Assembly: GCA_001603905.1 (NCBI GenBank) | Contig: LVAE01000048.1 | Location: 1 to 60,848 of the forward strand | Length of the DNA stretch: 60,848 nucleotides | Source: Fibrobacterales bacterium Fibro_02 | GTDB taxonomy: Bacteria; Fibrobacterota; Fibrobacteria; Fibrobacterales; Fibrobacteraceae | Reading direction: 5' to 3' | Part shown: positions 1 through 7,647 of the stretch, in pieces | How the letters are laid out: each line of letters opens with the position of its first letter | Position numbering within the stretch: the stretch's first letter is position 1 | Translations under genes and position numbers: made by a program | The notes under the pieces: generated by a model | What the model saw: the letters and a program-made list of their open reading frames with translations, nothing else | The model's database searches: none | Told to the model about the DNA's origin: nothing

Positions 1-33
1 TGAACTGAACCCAAAAAGTTGGACAGTTTAAAG

Positions 34-930
34 TTAGGATAAAACTGAGTTATGAGTCCGGTATTGTACCGGACTCATTCCGTTTAAGCGTAGCTTTATC
101 CGGTCGTTGTTGTAGTATCTGATATATTCCCTCAGTTCCTGTTTGAAGTGGTCCATGTTTTGGAACGTATTCGGGTAGAGAAGCTCGGACTTCATTATCC
201 CGAAGAAGTTCTCCATCATGGCATTGTCCAGGCAGTTGCCCTTGCGGCTCATGCTCTGGATGACTTTATGATCTTTCAACGATTTTTGATAGATTGCGTG
301 CTGGTAGTGCCACCCCTGATCCGAGTGCAGAATTAGCCGCTTCCAGTCGCGTCCTTGGGTGAAGGCCCCGTCCAACATGTCCAGCACCATCTTCAGGTCC
401 GGGTGGTCCGAGATTGCGTAGCTGACAATTTCGCCGTTGTACATGTCGAGTATCGGCGACAGGTAGCACTTGTCCGCTCCGATGTTTATCTGCGTCACGT
501 CGGTTGTCCACTTCCTGTTGGGCGCCTTCGTGTTGAAGTTCCGCTTGAGCCTGTTCGGCGCAGTCTTGCCGACCTCTCCCTTGTAGGAGCGGTACTTGCA
601 GCGCTTGCGCACGTTCTTCAGGCCTTCTTCCTTCATGAGTCGGTAGACCGTCTTGTGGTTGATGACGTAGCCCTCGTTCCTCAGCTGGGCAACGATGCGG
701 CGGTAGCCGTAGCGGCCCTTGTTTTGGGCGTGTACGGCCTTGATCCGGCTGCGTTCGTCGGCGTAGCGGTCCCGCCTCTGCTTGAGGTGGTAGTAGTATG
801 TGGAGCGGGACAGCCCGCTTGCCTTCAGGAGATGTTTCAGGGCGTACTCGGCGCTCAGTTCGTGGACGACTTGGGCCCTATACCGAACATCTCGGCACTT
901 TCTTCCTGGTCTAGGGCCTTCATTTTTTTT
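34..930 (-). CDS. IS3-family transposase OrfB (DDE integrase), reached by -1 frameshift
   Basis: This is the catalytic rve/DDE integrase part of the transposase. The first in-frame ATG is at 636, but the frame is open upstream to the A-run at 922-930 and encodes normal OrfB sequence there (an HTH_21-like stretch KHLLKASGLSRSTYYYHLK, then GRYGYRRIVAQL). The protein is therefore almost certainly made as an OrfAB fusion by -1 slippage. Catalytic landmarks are TTDVTQI (first Asp), HSDQGWHYQ (second Asp) and NCLDNAMMENFFGIMKSE (Glu). No internal stop is seen, so the copy may be active. Confidence 0.85.
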   Translation of the reverse strand, partial: KKNEGPRPGRKCRDVRYRAQVVHELSAEYALKHLLKASGLSRSTYYYHLKQRRDRYADERSRIKAVHAQNKGRYGYRRIVAQLRNEGYVINHKTVYRLMKEEGLKNVRKRCKYRSYKGEVGKTAPNRLKRNFNTKAPNRKWTTDVTQINIGADKCYLSPILDMYNGEIVSYAISDHPDLKMVLDMLDGAFTQGRDWKRLILHSDQGWHYQHAIYQKSLKDHKVIQSMSRKGNCLDNAMMENFFGIMKSELLYPNTFQNMDHFKQELREYIRYYNNDRIKLRLNGMSPVQYRTHNSVLS

Positions 931-1382
931 AAGTAGGCGTTCTCCGCTTTCAGGTATTCGTTCTCTTCCCTGAGGCGTTCAAGTTCGCTCATTCCTTTTG
1001 TCCGTTTCGGTTTGGTCTTGTTCATCTTGGGCGGTCTCCCTCTCGGTCTGGTGGCTAACAGTTCCTCGTATCCGCCGTGACGGTATTTCCGTAGCCAGAT
1101 ACCCAGGCTGGTAAAACTTATGCCGTACTTGGCGATAACTTCCGCATAAGATAGAGATTTCTTGACGACCGCGTCGATGACACTCCTCCTCAAGGCAGGA
1201 GTTGACTGAACATTCGTTTTCCTTTCAGTCTGCCAACAGCCGGTCTGTCGGTAAAGCCGGATATGGCGCTTAATTTCGGACAGTTCCAGACCTGTCAACC
1301 TTGAGATTGACGGAGAGTCGTAACCATCCTTGTGAAGTTCATAGGCCTTGGCCCATTCTTCTTTTGTGTGTTTCTGGTACAT
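855..1382 (-). CDS. IS3-family transposase OrfA (helix-turn-helix protein)
   Basis: A small basic protein of about 175 residues that recognises the ends of the element and supplies the N-terminal part of the OrfAB transposase. It has two helix-turn-helix segments (one around SPSISRLTGLELSEIKRHI, one around SYAEVIAKYGISFTSLGIWL) and a C-terminal leucine-rich coiled coil (LERLREENEYLKAENAYLKK) typical of IS150/InsJ. I chose the ATG at 1382; earlier ATGs at 1403 and 1436 would lie in or outside the terminal repeat. Near its end an A-run at 922-930 gives the slippery site for a -1 shift into orfB. Confidence 0.8.
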   Translation of the reverse strand: MYQKHTKEEWAKAYELHKDGYDSPSISRLTGLELSEIKRHIRLYRQTGCWQTERKTNVQSTPALRRSVIDAVVKKSLSYAEVIAKYGISFTSLGIWLRKYRHGGYEELLATRPRGRPPKMNKTKPKRTKGMSELERLREENEYLKAENAYLKKMKALDQEESAEMFGIGPKSSTN

Positions 1383-1445
1383 GAAAACCCCGAAAGTTGT
1401 CATTTTCAGGGGCGTCTTTTTTTTGAACCTTTTCACGGAGACAGA

Positions 1446-2423
1446 ATGAATTTTGTACTGACGATTTCAGGATTCCTGATTGCTTTCTTGGTGAACTTAC
1501 TTTTTCCGCAGGTAGCCGAGAATGTGCGAATCAAGGAATATGTTTTTGGCGGGTTTAGAGTTGACGACAATTTGGCTTACCGTTTGGTTTTGCTCGCCAT
1601 TATTGCCTATTACACTGTTTACGCGGTAGTGCTGTTTGTCCACAAGGCGAGAGCCGATAAGGTGGCTAAATTTTTTGCGGGTGCGAAGTTCCGTTTCGCG
1701 GTTGGCTTGGCGCTTGCCGCATGGGATATTCTTGGAACCAAGTTGCTGTTTTTACCGCAGCCATTCTTTCCGGGGCCAGCGATTATTATGGACGCCTTTA
1801 TTGGCGATACTAAATTCATTTGGCAGAATACGCTTTATTCGCTGCGCCTTTTTGTGGCAGGATTTTCGGTGGGTGTAGTGACAGGCGTATTGACGGGGGT
1901 ACTGATCGGTTGGTATCCGAAGGCACGTTACTGGATTTTGCCGGTACTCAACATTTGCGGCGTGATTCCGGCAGTGGCATGGATGCCTTTTGCGTTGACT
2001 CTCTTCCCCACTTCGTTTGCGGCAGCGACTTTCTTGATCGCAATTTGCTCCTGGTTTCCGGTGGCGACTATGACGGCAGACGGGGTGCAGGGTACGCCGA
2101 AGTCGTTATTTGAACTTTCGCGTACTTTTGGCGCGGGGCAACTGTATCAGATTTTCCACATTGCGATTCCCCACGCAATGCCTCAGATTTTTACGGGCGT
2201 TATGACGGCGGCTGCGTTTGGCTTTACCACGCTCGTGATGGCCGAAATGATGGGGCAGCCGGGAGGCCTTGGCTACTACATTAACACTTCGAAGGTCTGG
2301 AGCGCTTATTACAAGGTATTCGCGGCGATTGTCGTGATGGCCGTGCTGTTCTCGGCGATTTTGAAGGTGGTTGGCGTGGTACAGCGTTATGTGCTTCGCT
2401 GGCAGAAAGGCGTCGTGCGATAG
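1446..2423 (+). CDS. ABC transporter permease, SsuC/TauC type, with N-terminal extension
   Basis: Inner-membrane permease of the NitT/TauT/SsuC family, 325 residues, importing an unknown, probably sulfur-containing, anion. The C-terminal 200 residues hold the binding-protein-dependent transport domain with the EAA-like loop (ELSRTFGAGQLYQIFHIAIPHAMPQIFTG). The first ~90 residues add two extra membrane segments compared with the 254-residue homologue at 42668. The ATG at 1446 follows GGAG at 1436-1439. The ATPase gene starts 9 bp downstream. No substrate-binding protein lies next to it; the lipoprotein at 27532 is a candidate partner. The promoter is not visible because the IS element abuts the gene. 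Confidence 0.8.
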   Translation: MNFVLTISGFLIAFLVNLLFPQVAENVRIKEYVFGGFRVDDNLAYRLVLLAIIAYYTVYAVVLFVHKARADKVAKFFAGAKFRFAVGLALAAWDILGTKLLFLPQPFFPGPAIIMDAFIGDTKFIWQNTLYSLRLFVAGFSVGVVTGVLTGVLIGWYPKARYWILPVLNICGVIPAVAWMPFALTLFPTSFAAATFLIAICSWFPVATMTADGVQGTPKSLFELSRTFGAGQLYQIFHIAIPHAMPQIFTGVMTAAAFGFTTLVMAEMMGQPGGLGYYINTSKVWSAYYKVFAAIVVMAVLFSAILKVVGVVQRYVLRWQKGVVR

Positions 2424-2432
2424 GAGGCGATG

Positions 2433-3233
2433 ATGACGGATATTTTAGATAAAGAAAAAATCTTGAAGATTCGCGAAGTAAACCGTTCCTTTATCGATGA
2501 ACGTACAGGCGAGCCACGGCAGATTTTGAAGGATATCAATCTTTCTGTTTTTGAAGGCGAATTCATTTCGATTCTGGGCGCATCGGGTTGCGGCAAGACG
2601 ACGCTTTTGCGCTTGATTGCAGGGCTTGACCCGGTTCAAGAAGGCAAAATTATTCTTGATGGCGAGCCGGTGCATGGGCCAGATTCCAAGCGCGGCTATG
2701 TGTTCCAGCAGGGTTGCCTTTTCCCGTGGCTTACGGTAGAAGACAACATTGCGATGGGCCTCAAGATTCGTGGCGTTTACAAGCAGAACAAAGACAAGGT
2801 TCACGAATTTATCGAGAAAATCGGTCTTGGTGGATTCGAGAAGAATTTTCCGCACCAGATTAGTGGCGGTATGGCGCAGCGTGTGGCGATTGCGCGTGCG
2901 TTGATTAACGAGCCTGAAATCTTGTTGCTTGACGAACCTATGGGTGCGTTAGATTCGTTTACCCGTGCCGACATCCAGAATTTGCTTTTGGAACTGCGCA
3001 AGGAACGCAATACGACAATGATTCTGGTGACCCACGATATTGACGAAGCGCTTTATTTATCTGACCGTATCGTGATTATGACGCCGCGTCCGGGGCGCAT
3101 TAGCGAGGTGCTTGAAATTCGCGACAGCTTCCCGCGTGAAAGAGGCTCGGCGCAGTTCCTGGAAAAACGCCGCAATATCTTGGAGCGCTTTAATTTGGCG
3201 CGTTCCAATACTGCACCGGAATACGTTATATAA
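2433..3233 (+). CDS. ABC transporter ATP-binding protein, SsuB/TauB type
   Basis: Cytoplasmic ATPase of 266 residues that powers the permease encoded just upstream. Walker A is GASGCGKTT, the Q-loop lies at VFQQGCLFPW, the signature is ISGGMAQR and Walker B is ILLLDEPMGALD, followed by the H-loop VTHDIDEAL. AGGAGG at 2422-2427 fits the ATG at 2433 (5-nt spacing) better than the ATG at 2430. A strong terminator follows at 3285-3316, so the transcript seems to hold only permease and ATPase. SsuB/TauB/NrtD-type ATPases are close relatives, so the substrate cannot be named from sequence. Confidence 0.85.
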   Translation: MTDILDKEKILKIREVNRSFIDERTGEPRQILKDINLSVFEGEFISILGASGCGKTTLLRLIAGLDPVQEGKIILDGEPVHGPDSKRGYVFQQGCLFPWLTVEDNIAMGLKIRGVYKQNKDKVHEFIEKIGLGGFEKNFPHQISGGMAQRVAIARALINEPEILLLDEPMGALDSFTRADIQNLLLELRKERNTTMILVTHDIDEALYLSDRIVIMTPRPGRISEVLEIRDSFPRERGSAQFLEKRRNILERFNLARSNTAPEYVI

Positions 3234-3284
3234 AAAGAGTGGAATAAAAACATCGCATACCATTATTTGCGCCGTTTTTTAGAC

Positions 3285-3316
3285 AAAGGTTACTGCAAAA
3301 TGCAGTAACCTTTTTA
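3285..3316 (+). terminator. Rho-independent terminator after the ABC pair
   Basis: A perfect 13-bp stem AAAGGTTACTGCA / TGCAGTAACCTTT with an AAA loop is followed by T residues. It lies about 50 bp after the ATPase stop codon. Confidence 0.9.
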
Positions 3317-3345
3317 ATTTGCCTGTTTACATGACGGATGCGAAA

Positions 3346-3383
3346 AACGCCCCCGACGTTTGGAGGATTACGTCGAGGGCGTT
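3346..3383 (-). terminator. Rho-independent terminator of the porin gene
   Basis: Read on the minus strand, AACGCCCTCGACGT pairs with ACGTCGGGGGCGTT around a loop and is followed by TTT. It lies 35 bp after the porin stop codon and faces the ABC operon terminator. Confidence 0.8.
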
Positions 3384-3417
3384 GGAGTGTGCAACAAAAG
3401 AAACTTTCTGGAGTATC

Positions 3418-4497
3418 TTACTGGACGGTGGCAGTGAAGCGTGCCGCGATAGCGACATCAGAGACTTCCTTTTCGCTGTAGGCGCTCAGCTGAATCTTGC
3501 TGCGCTTACCAATCTTTTTAATAAGACTGACGGTCCATGCAATTTCATCGGCATCAGCCTGCAATTCATCTCGATTGGAAATGTATTCAAGTTCGGCATA
3601 AAAGCTGTTCAAGAAACCTGCGGTCGGGATTTCGACGCCTACGAAGAACGGGACATAGTCGGTACCTTGAGCGTATTCAGACTTGATTGCATTTTTAGCC
3701 GAAAGGTTCTCGTTGTCACCGGTATAAATGTAGGCCACTTCGCCGTAAACACCCAGATTCTTGAGGAAGTAATAGCTGGCACGTCCTGCAAAGCGGTGCG
3801 TGACTTCAGCCGTATGCTGAACAGGATCAAGTACATTACCGCGGTAAGCGGCGCTGATCTTCGCATCGCCCAACTTGAGGGTTTCTTCGGCGCGAAGATA
3901 GCCTGTATCGAACTTATTGTCGTAGGTACCGAGCAACAGGCTGAAGCTGGAAATACCCTTATCGAAACCAACGGCGATAGCATCATGCTGGTAATCGCGA
4001 GCGAGGAAGCCGCGCTTCGAAATGTGCGGATCGACATAGGTACCAAAATTGCCAGCCACGGACCAGTCGGTACGGAAACGTCCAAATTGAGCACTGAAAT
4101 TGCCGAATGCAAGGTTCCATATATACTTTGCGTAATAAGTATCGGCACTGATTTTGTCCTGTGCGGTCTTCGTCACCTTAACTTTGCCTTTTTCGTCGGT
4201 AGTGACATCAGTGACATTCTTGTTCCCAAAAACAGGGCTGAAGATGCGCAAGTTGATTACGGCTTCAAAGTTATCGGATGCATACTTTCCGCCGACATTT
4301 GCGCGCAAGAAGGAATTATCAAGCGTATTGTCCGCGTCATTATCGTAAACAGCCTTGATAGCCTGGGCCTGCACGTTTCCGGTGAGTTTGAAGGTGGGAT
4401 CTTCTGCCTTAGATGTTTCCTGGGCAAAGATGTTAGAAACGAAAAGGGATGTAGTAATGGCCGCAGCGGTGGCGAGCTTTGCAAAATTCTGATTCAT
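3418..4497 (-). CDS. Outer-membrane beta-barrel porin, sulfur-box controlled
   Basis: A 359-residue exported protein with signal peptide (MNQNFAKLATAAAI, cleavage near IFAQ-ETS) and many alternating hydrophobic strands ending in aromatic residues, as in a 12-18-strand outer-membrane barrel. No family can be named with certainty. It is a single-gene unit with its own terminator, and its promoter carries a perfect copy of the sulfur box at 4551-4620. It may therefore admit sulfate or an organic sulfur compound across the outer membrane when sulfur is scarce. The start of its signal peptide and its 5' leader closely match those of the sulfate-binding lipoprotein at 14394. Confidence 0.75.
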   Translation of the reverse strand: MNQNFAKLATAAAITTSLFVSNIFAQETSKAEDPTFKLTGNVQAQAIKAVYDNDADNTLDNSFLRANVGGKYASDNFEAVINLRIFSPVFGNKNVTDVTTDEKGKVKVTKTAQDKISADTYYAKYIWNLAFGNFSAQFGRFRTDWSVAGNFGTYVDPHISKRGFLARDYQHDAIAVGFDKGISSFSLLLGTYDNKFDTGYLRAEETLKLGDAKISAAYRGNVLDPVQHTAEVTHRFAGRASYYFLKNLGVYGEVAYIYTGDNENLSAKNAIKSEYAQGTDYVPFFVGVEIPTAGFLNSFYAELEYISNRDELQADADEIAWTVSLIKKIGKRSKIQLSAYSEKEVSDVAIAARFTATVQ

Positions 4498-4550
4498 TCT
4501 TGTACCTCTCTTGTTTGGTGTTCTTGTTGTGTTTTGTTTTTTGTGCGCTC

Positions 4551-4620
4551 AAATATAGAAGGCTCTTTTTACTTTGTCCAATACTTTAATTTTATGCGAA
4601 GTTATCGTTTTTTGTTATAA
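4551..4620 (-). promoter_or_regulatory. Sulfur box 1 and promoter (porin)
   Basis: On the minus strand TTATA starts at 4620, the partner half GATAA follows within the 19-bp dyad, GCATAA comes next, GTATTGGAC lies at 4584-4576 (exactly 36 nt after the TTATA start), and TCTATATTT at 4559-4551 follows a 16-nt gap. The last two elements have the position of -35 and -10 regions. Confidence 0.8.
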
Positions 4621-4650
4621 AAAATCCCGCACAATGGCGGGATTTTTATT
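4621..4650 (-). terminator. Terminator of the metY-aprBA-cysDN operon
   Basis: The stem ATCCCGC / GCGGGAT with T-run on the minus strand lies 40 bp beyond the cysN stop. The plus-strand reading also ends in T residues, so it may work both ways. It separates cysN from the box-controlled porin promoter. Confidence 0.85.
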
Positions 4651-4689
4651 AGGAACGAGATCCTTCGCGGCATGGTTTGACAAGGAACA

Positions 4690-6375
4690 TTACTTTATCA
4701 CGACTTTTCTATAAGTGTCAAAAACGGTCCATTTTTTGAAGAACTTTTCGCGGCCAGATTCACCTGCTTCGGCATATTCACGAAGCAGATGCGACACATC
4801 TTCGTCGGAATGCACCTTGATTTCAAAGCCGCGTCCGTTGATGACAGGAACGTTTCCGTAGCGATACTGATTCGCAACCGTGATTTCGGCGATACGCTTG
4901 CCGCGCACCTTCACGGCAACGCTGTCGCGCAAGATGATGATGTCGAAATCGTCGGGATAGTGGTAGCTTTCGCCTACGGTCGGGATTTCGTCGCCTACGG
5001 TGTAGTGCTGCCTTACGGGCTGCTGCTTCACCACGGAGAGTGTCGTCGTGTCGTAGAAAAATTCTTCAAAGATTTCTCCACGACCGTGGCGTTCGCCCTG
5101 CACGAATTCAGCCTTTTCGCCTGCGGCAATCTGACGCTCAAAAAGATCTTCCACGACGCCACAAGCCGATGTCGCATGGGTCACGCGGTCGATCAAAATC
5201 AGTTCGCCCAAGGTCTTGTGCTTCTCGAAAAGGTCCACGACAATTCCTTCGGCAAACACGATTTCGACTACTGCGATGCCGTTCTTGCTGAGTGTTTCAG
5301 CAGCCTGGTGGGCACCCGTGTTTACGTCAATCGCATACTCGATTTTAGTGAGTATTCCGGGAATCGTCTTCGTCCCGAGTTTTACAAGATAGTCCTTGCC
5401 GAGCGAAAGCGGTTCGTCATCCATCCACAAGAGCGAAGCCTTGATTTTCTTGTAGCTTCCGATGTCAGTGTCTTTGGCGAGCACGCAGCCTCTAGAAACA
5501 TCCACTTCGCGGTCCAGCGAAATGGTGACGGGTTCACCGGCGTGAGCCTCTTCCACATTCTTATCGCCACGCAGGATTCCCTTGACGGTCGCTTTCTCGT
5601 TGCTGGGGAGGCTCGTAACCGTATCGCCCACGCGGATTGCGCCCGCTTCGATCTGTCCCTGGAACCCGCGGAAGGTGCGGTCCGGACGGCAAACACGCTG
5701 CACGGGCAGATAAAAGCCCGTTTCAGTCTGCACATCATCTATATCAATCGTTTCGAGATAATCGAGCAGAGCCTTGCCCTGATACCAAGCAATGTTCTTG
5801 GATTTCACCGTCACGTTATCGCCTTCGGTAGCCGAAAGCGGAATCACGTAAACGCTGTGGAGCGAAAGTTCGGCGGCCAGTTCATTGACTTGCTTCAAAA
5901 TTTCTTTGAAGCGTTCCTGACTGTAGCCCACAAGATCCATCTTGTTCACGGCAAAGACAAAGTAGCGGATGCCCATGAGCTTGCAAATACGGGCATGACG
6001 ACGGGTCTGTACCAAAACACCCTGCGAAGCATCAACGAGAATCACCGAGAGGTCCGCAAAAGAGGCTCCCACGGCCATGTTGCGTGTATATTCCTCGTGC
6101 CCCGGCGTATCTGCCACGATAAAACTGCGGTTATCCGTCGTAAAGTAACGGTACGCGACATCGATGGTGATGCCCTGTTCGCGTTCGGCCATCAGGCCGT
6201 CCAGTAAAAGCGAATAGTCAATTTTTCCGCTGCGGCTGCCGACTTTGCTGTCGAGTTCCAGCGCCTTTTCCTGGTCGGCGTAAAGCAACTTAGAATCATA
6301 AAGGATGTGGCCGATGAGTGTTGATTTTCCGTCATCCACCGAACCGCATGTAATAAACTTCAACAAGCCTTTCAT
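4690..6375 (-). CDS. cysN: Sulfate adenylyltransferase subunit 1 (GTPase) with unusual C-terminal extension
   Basis: GTPase subunit that drives CysD in making adenosine 5'-phosphosulfate (APS) from sulfate and ATP. The P-loop is GSVDDGKST (residues ~11-19), the switch motif DTPGHE and the base-recognition motif NKMD; EF-Tu-like domains 2 and 3 follow to about residue 430. At 561 residues it is ~85 longer than E. coli CysN. The extra C-terminal ~120 residues are not an APS kinase (no second P-loop) and I do not recognise them. Absence of an APS kinase fits direct reduction of APS by the AprBA encoded upstream in the same operon. It overlaps cysD by one base (TAATG). Confidence 0.92.
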   Translation of the reverse strand: MKGLLKFITCGSVDDGKSTLIGHILYDSKLLYADQEKALELDSKVGSRSGKIDYSLLLDGLMAEREQGITIDVAYRYFTTDNRSFIVADTPGHEEYTRNMAVGASFADLSVILVDASQGVLVQTRRHARICKLMGIRYFVFAVNKMDLVGYSQERFKEILKQVNELAAELSLHSVYVIPLSATEGDNVTVKSKNIAWYQGKALLDYLETIDIDDVQTETGFYLPVQRVCRPDRTFRGFQGQIEAGAIRVGDTVTSLPSNEKATVKGILRGDKNVEEAHAGEPVTISLDREVDVSRGCVLAKDTDIGSYKKIKASLLWMDDEPLSLGKDYLVKLGTKTIPGILTKIEYAIDVNTGAHQAAETLSKNGIAVVEIVFAEGIVVDLFEKHKTLGELILIDRVTHATSACGVVEDLFERQIAAGEKAEFVQGERHGRGEIFEEFFYDTTTLSVVKQQPVRQHYTVGDEIPTVGESYHYPDDFDIIILRDSVAVKVRGKRIAEITVANQYRYGNVPVINGRGFEIKVHSDEDVSHLLREYAEAGESGREKFFKKWTVFDTYRKVVIK

Positions 6376-7274
6376 TAGAAATATCCCTCCCTCTTGCGGC
6401 GTTCCATGCTGCCCGCGGCTTCGTTGTCAATCACGCGGGAAGTGCGTTCCGAAGAAACCGCGCTCAACGTTTCGTCAATGATTTCGTCAAGCGTCGTGGC
6501 GGTCGATTCAATACCTCCCGTGAGCGGGTAGCAACCGAGCGTGCGGAAACGCACCGACTTGATTTCGGGAGTTTCGCCTTCGCGCAGCGGAAAACGGTCG
6601 TCATCCACCATGATGATGTTGCCATCGCGCACCACGACTGGGCGCGGTGCCGCAAAGTACAGCGGAACGATGTCAATCTTTTCGCGCTTGATGTACTGCC
6701 AGATGTCCTTTTCGGTCCAGTTCGAAATCGGGAAAACGCGGATGCTTTCGCCCTTGTTGATCTTGGTGTTGTAAAGTTTCCACATTTCGGGGCGCTGGTT
6801 TTTCGGATCCCACGCGTGTGCGGAATTGCGGAAGGAGAAAATACGTTCCTTTGCGCGGGACTTTTCTTCGTCACGGCGGCCGCCGCCAAATGCGGCGGTA
6901 AAACCGTACTTGTTGAGCGCCTGCTTCAAGGCCTGTGTTTTCATAATGTCGGTGTAGGCGGCACCGTGGTCAAACGGGTTGATACCCTGCTTGACGCCAT
7001 CCTGGTTGATGTATTCCAGCATTTCGATGCCGAGCTTTTTCGCGATGTTGTCGCGGAACTCGATCATCTCGCGGAACTTCCACGTGGTGTTCACATGCAG
7101 GAACGGGAAAGGAGGCTTTTCGGGGTAAAAGGCCTTCATGGCCAAATGCAGCATGACGGAACTGTCCTTGCCGATAGAATAAAGCATCACCGGCTTTTCG
7201 CATTCGGCTGCGACTTCGCGGATGATGTAGATGGCTTCGGCTTCCAGTTCGTCGAGGTGAGAATATTCGCTCAA
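6375..7274 (-). CDS. cysD: Sulfate adenylyltransferase subunit 2
   Basis: Catalytic ATP-sulfurylase subunit (N-type PP-ATPase fold) forming APS with CysN. The PP-loop is [11 protein letters not shown], followed by the [18 protein letters not shown] active-site segment and the family C-terminus ERRKREGYF. Length from the proposed start is 299 residues, as in E. coli (302). The start is a TTG codon at 7274 with AGGAG seven bases upstream; the frame extends further up, but that part translates a repeat-type sequence ([12 protein letters not shown]) and lacks a ribosome site. Confidence 0.93.
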   Translation of the reverse strand: MSEYSHLDELEAEAIYIIREVAAECEKPVMLYSIGKDSSVMLHLAMKAFYPEKPPFPFLHVNTTWKFREMIEFRDNIAKKLGIEMLEYINQDGVKQGINPFDHGAAYTDIMKTQALKQALNKYGFTAAFGGGRRDEEKSRAKERIFSFRNSAHAWDPKNQRPEMWKLYNTKINKGESIRVFPISNWTEKDIWQYIKREKIDIVPLYFAAPRPVVVRDGNIIMVDDDRFPLREGETPEIKSVRFRTLGCYPLTGGIESTATTLDEIIDETLSAVSSERTSRVIDNEAAGSMERRKREGYF

Positions 7275-7286
7275 ATTAAATCTCCT

Positions 7287-7315
7287 ATGAGATTCCGGAG
7301 CAAGCCCGGAATGAC
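7287..7315. repeat. Short palindromic intergenic repeat before cysD
   Basis: ATTCCGG (7292-7298) pairs with CCGGAAT (7306-7312) around GAGCAAGC, flanked by GTCAT on the minus strand. This resembles the widespread short hairpin repeats that begin GTCATTCCGG and litter many bacterial genomes. It sits in the aprB-cysD gap. Confidence 0.55.
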
Positions 7316-7332
7316 ATCTTGAAGTGAAACTC

Positions 7333-7647
7333 CTAATATTTATTTGATTCCTTGGGGTCGATGTCAATAGTCTTAACGCTCCCATCGGGGAACTCAACAA
7401 TCCATCGAACGAGACCGTTTACTTTTTCGGTATGCACCTTGCTGCCCTTGCCGCCAATGTCTTCGCCTAGGAAGAAGCTGATGGCGTGAACCGGGCATTC
7501 CTTGATGCACGAGGTGCAACCCCAGCAATCTTTGGGATACTTGATAAACGCCTTTTTATTTTCGTTTATCTTGATTAACGTGCCGGGACAAACATCGTGA
7601 CATTTTCCGCAGCCGATGCATTTACTTTGATCAATGCTGATGCTCAT
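7333..7647 (-). CDS. aprB: Adenylylsulfate reductase beta subunit, short ferredoxin type
   Basis: Electron-transfer subunit of APS reductase, 104 residues. Two 4Fe-4S motifs are visible: [12 protein letters not shown] (residues ~10-21) and [12 protein letters not shown] (~43-54). The C-terminal half ([23 protein letters not shown]) is the short tail found in AprB-like proteins; the long wrapping tail of dissimilatory AprB is missing. It overlaps the end of aprA by 17 bp, so the two are translated together. In an operon with cysDN it should pass electrons to AprA for assimilatory APS reduction. Confidence 0.85.
   Translation of the reverse strand: MSISIDQSKCIGCGKCHDVCPGTLIKINENKKAFIKYPKDCWGCTSCIKECPVHAISFFLGEDIGGKGSKVHTEKVNGLVRWIVEFPDGSVKTIDIDPKESNKY

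Larger units (their letters stand above)
1..1425 (-). mobile_element. IS3-family insertion sequence (IS150-like), left end at window edge
   Basis: The first bases (TGAACTGAACCCAAAAAG, then TTGGACA) are a typical IS3-family terminal inverted repeat, and a weaker counterpart (TGTCATTTTCAGGGG) lies at about 1399-1413. Between them are orfA and orfB on the minus strand, overlapping in the usual way. The right boundary near 1425 is approximate because the right repeat is degenerate. A target duplication cannot be checked because the left flank is missing. The element lies directly upstream of an ABC permease gene and may have cut off that operon's promoter or first gene. Confidence 0.85.

Noticed and set aside
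3319..6207. Long plus-strand frames opposite the porin and cysN (433 and 472 codons)
   Set aside because: They mirror real genes, lack ribosome sites and show no protein motif.
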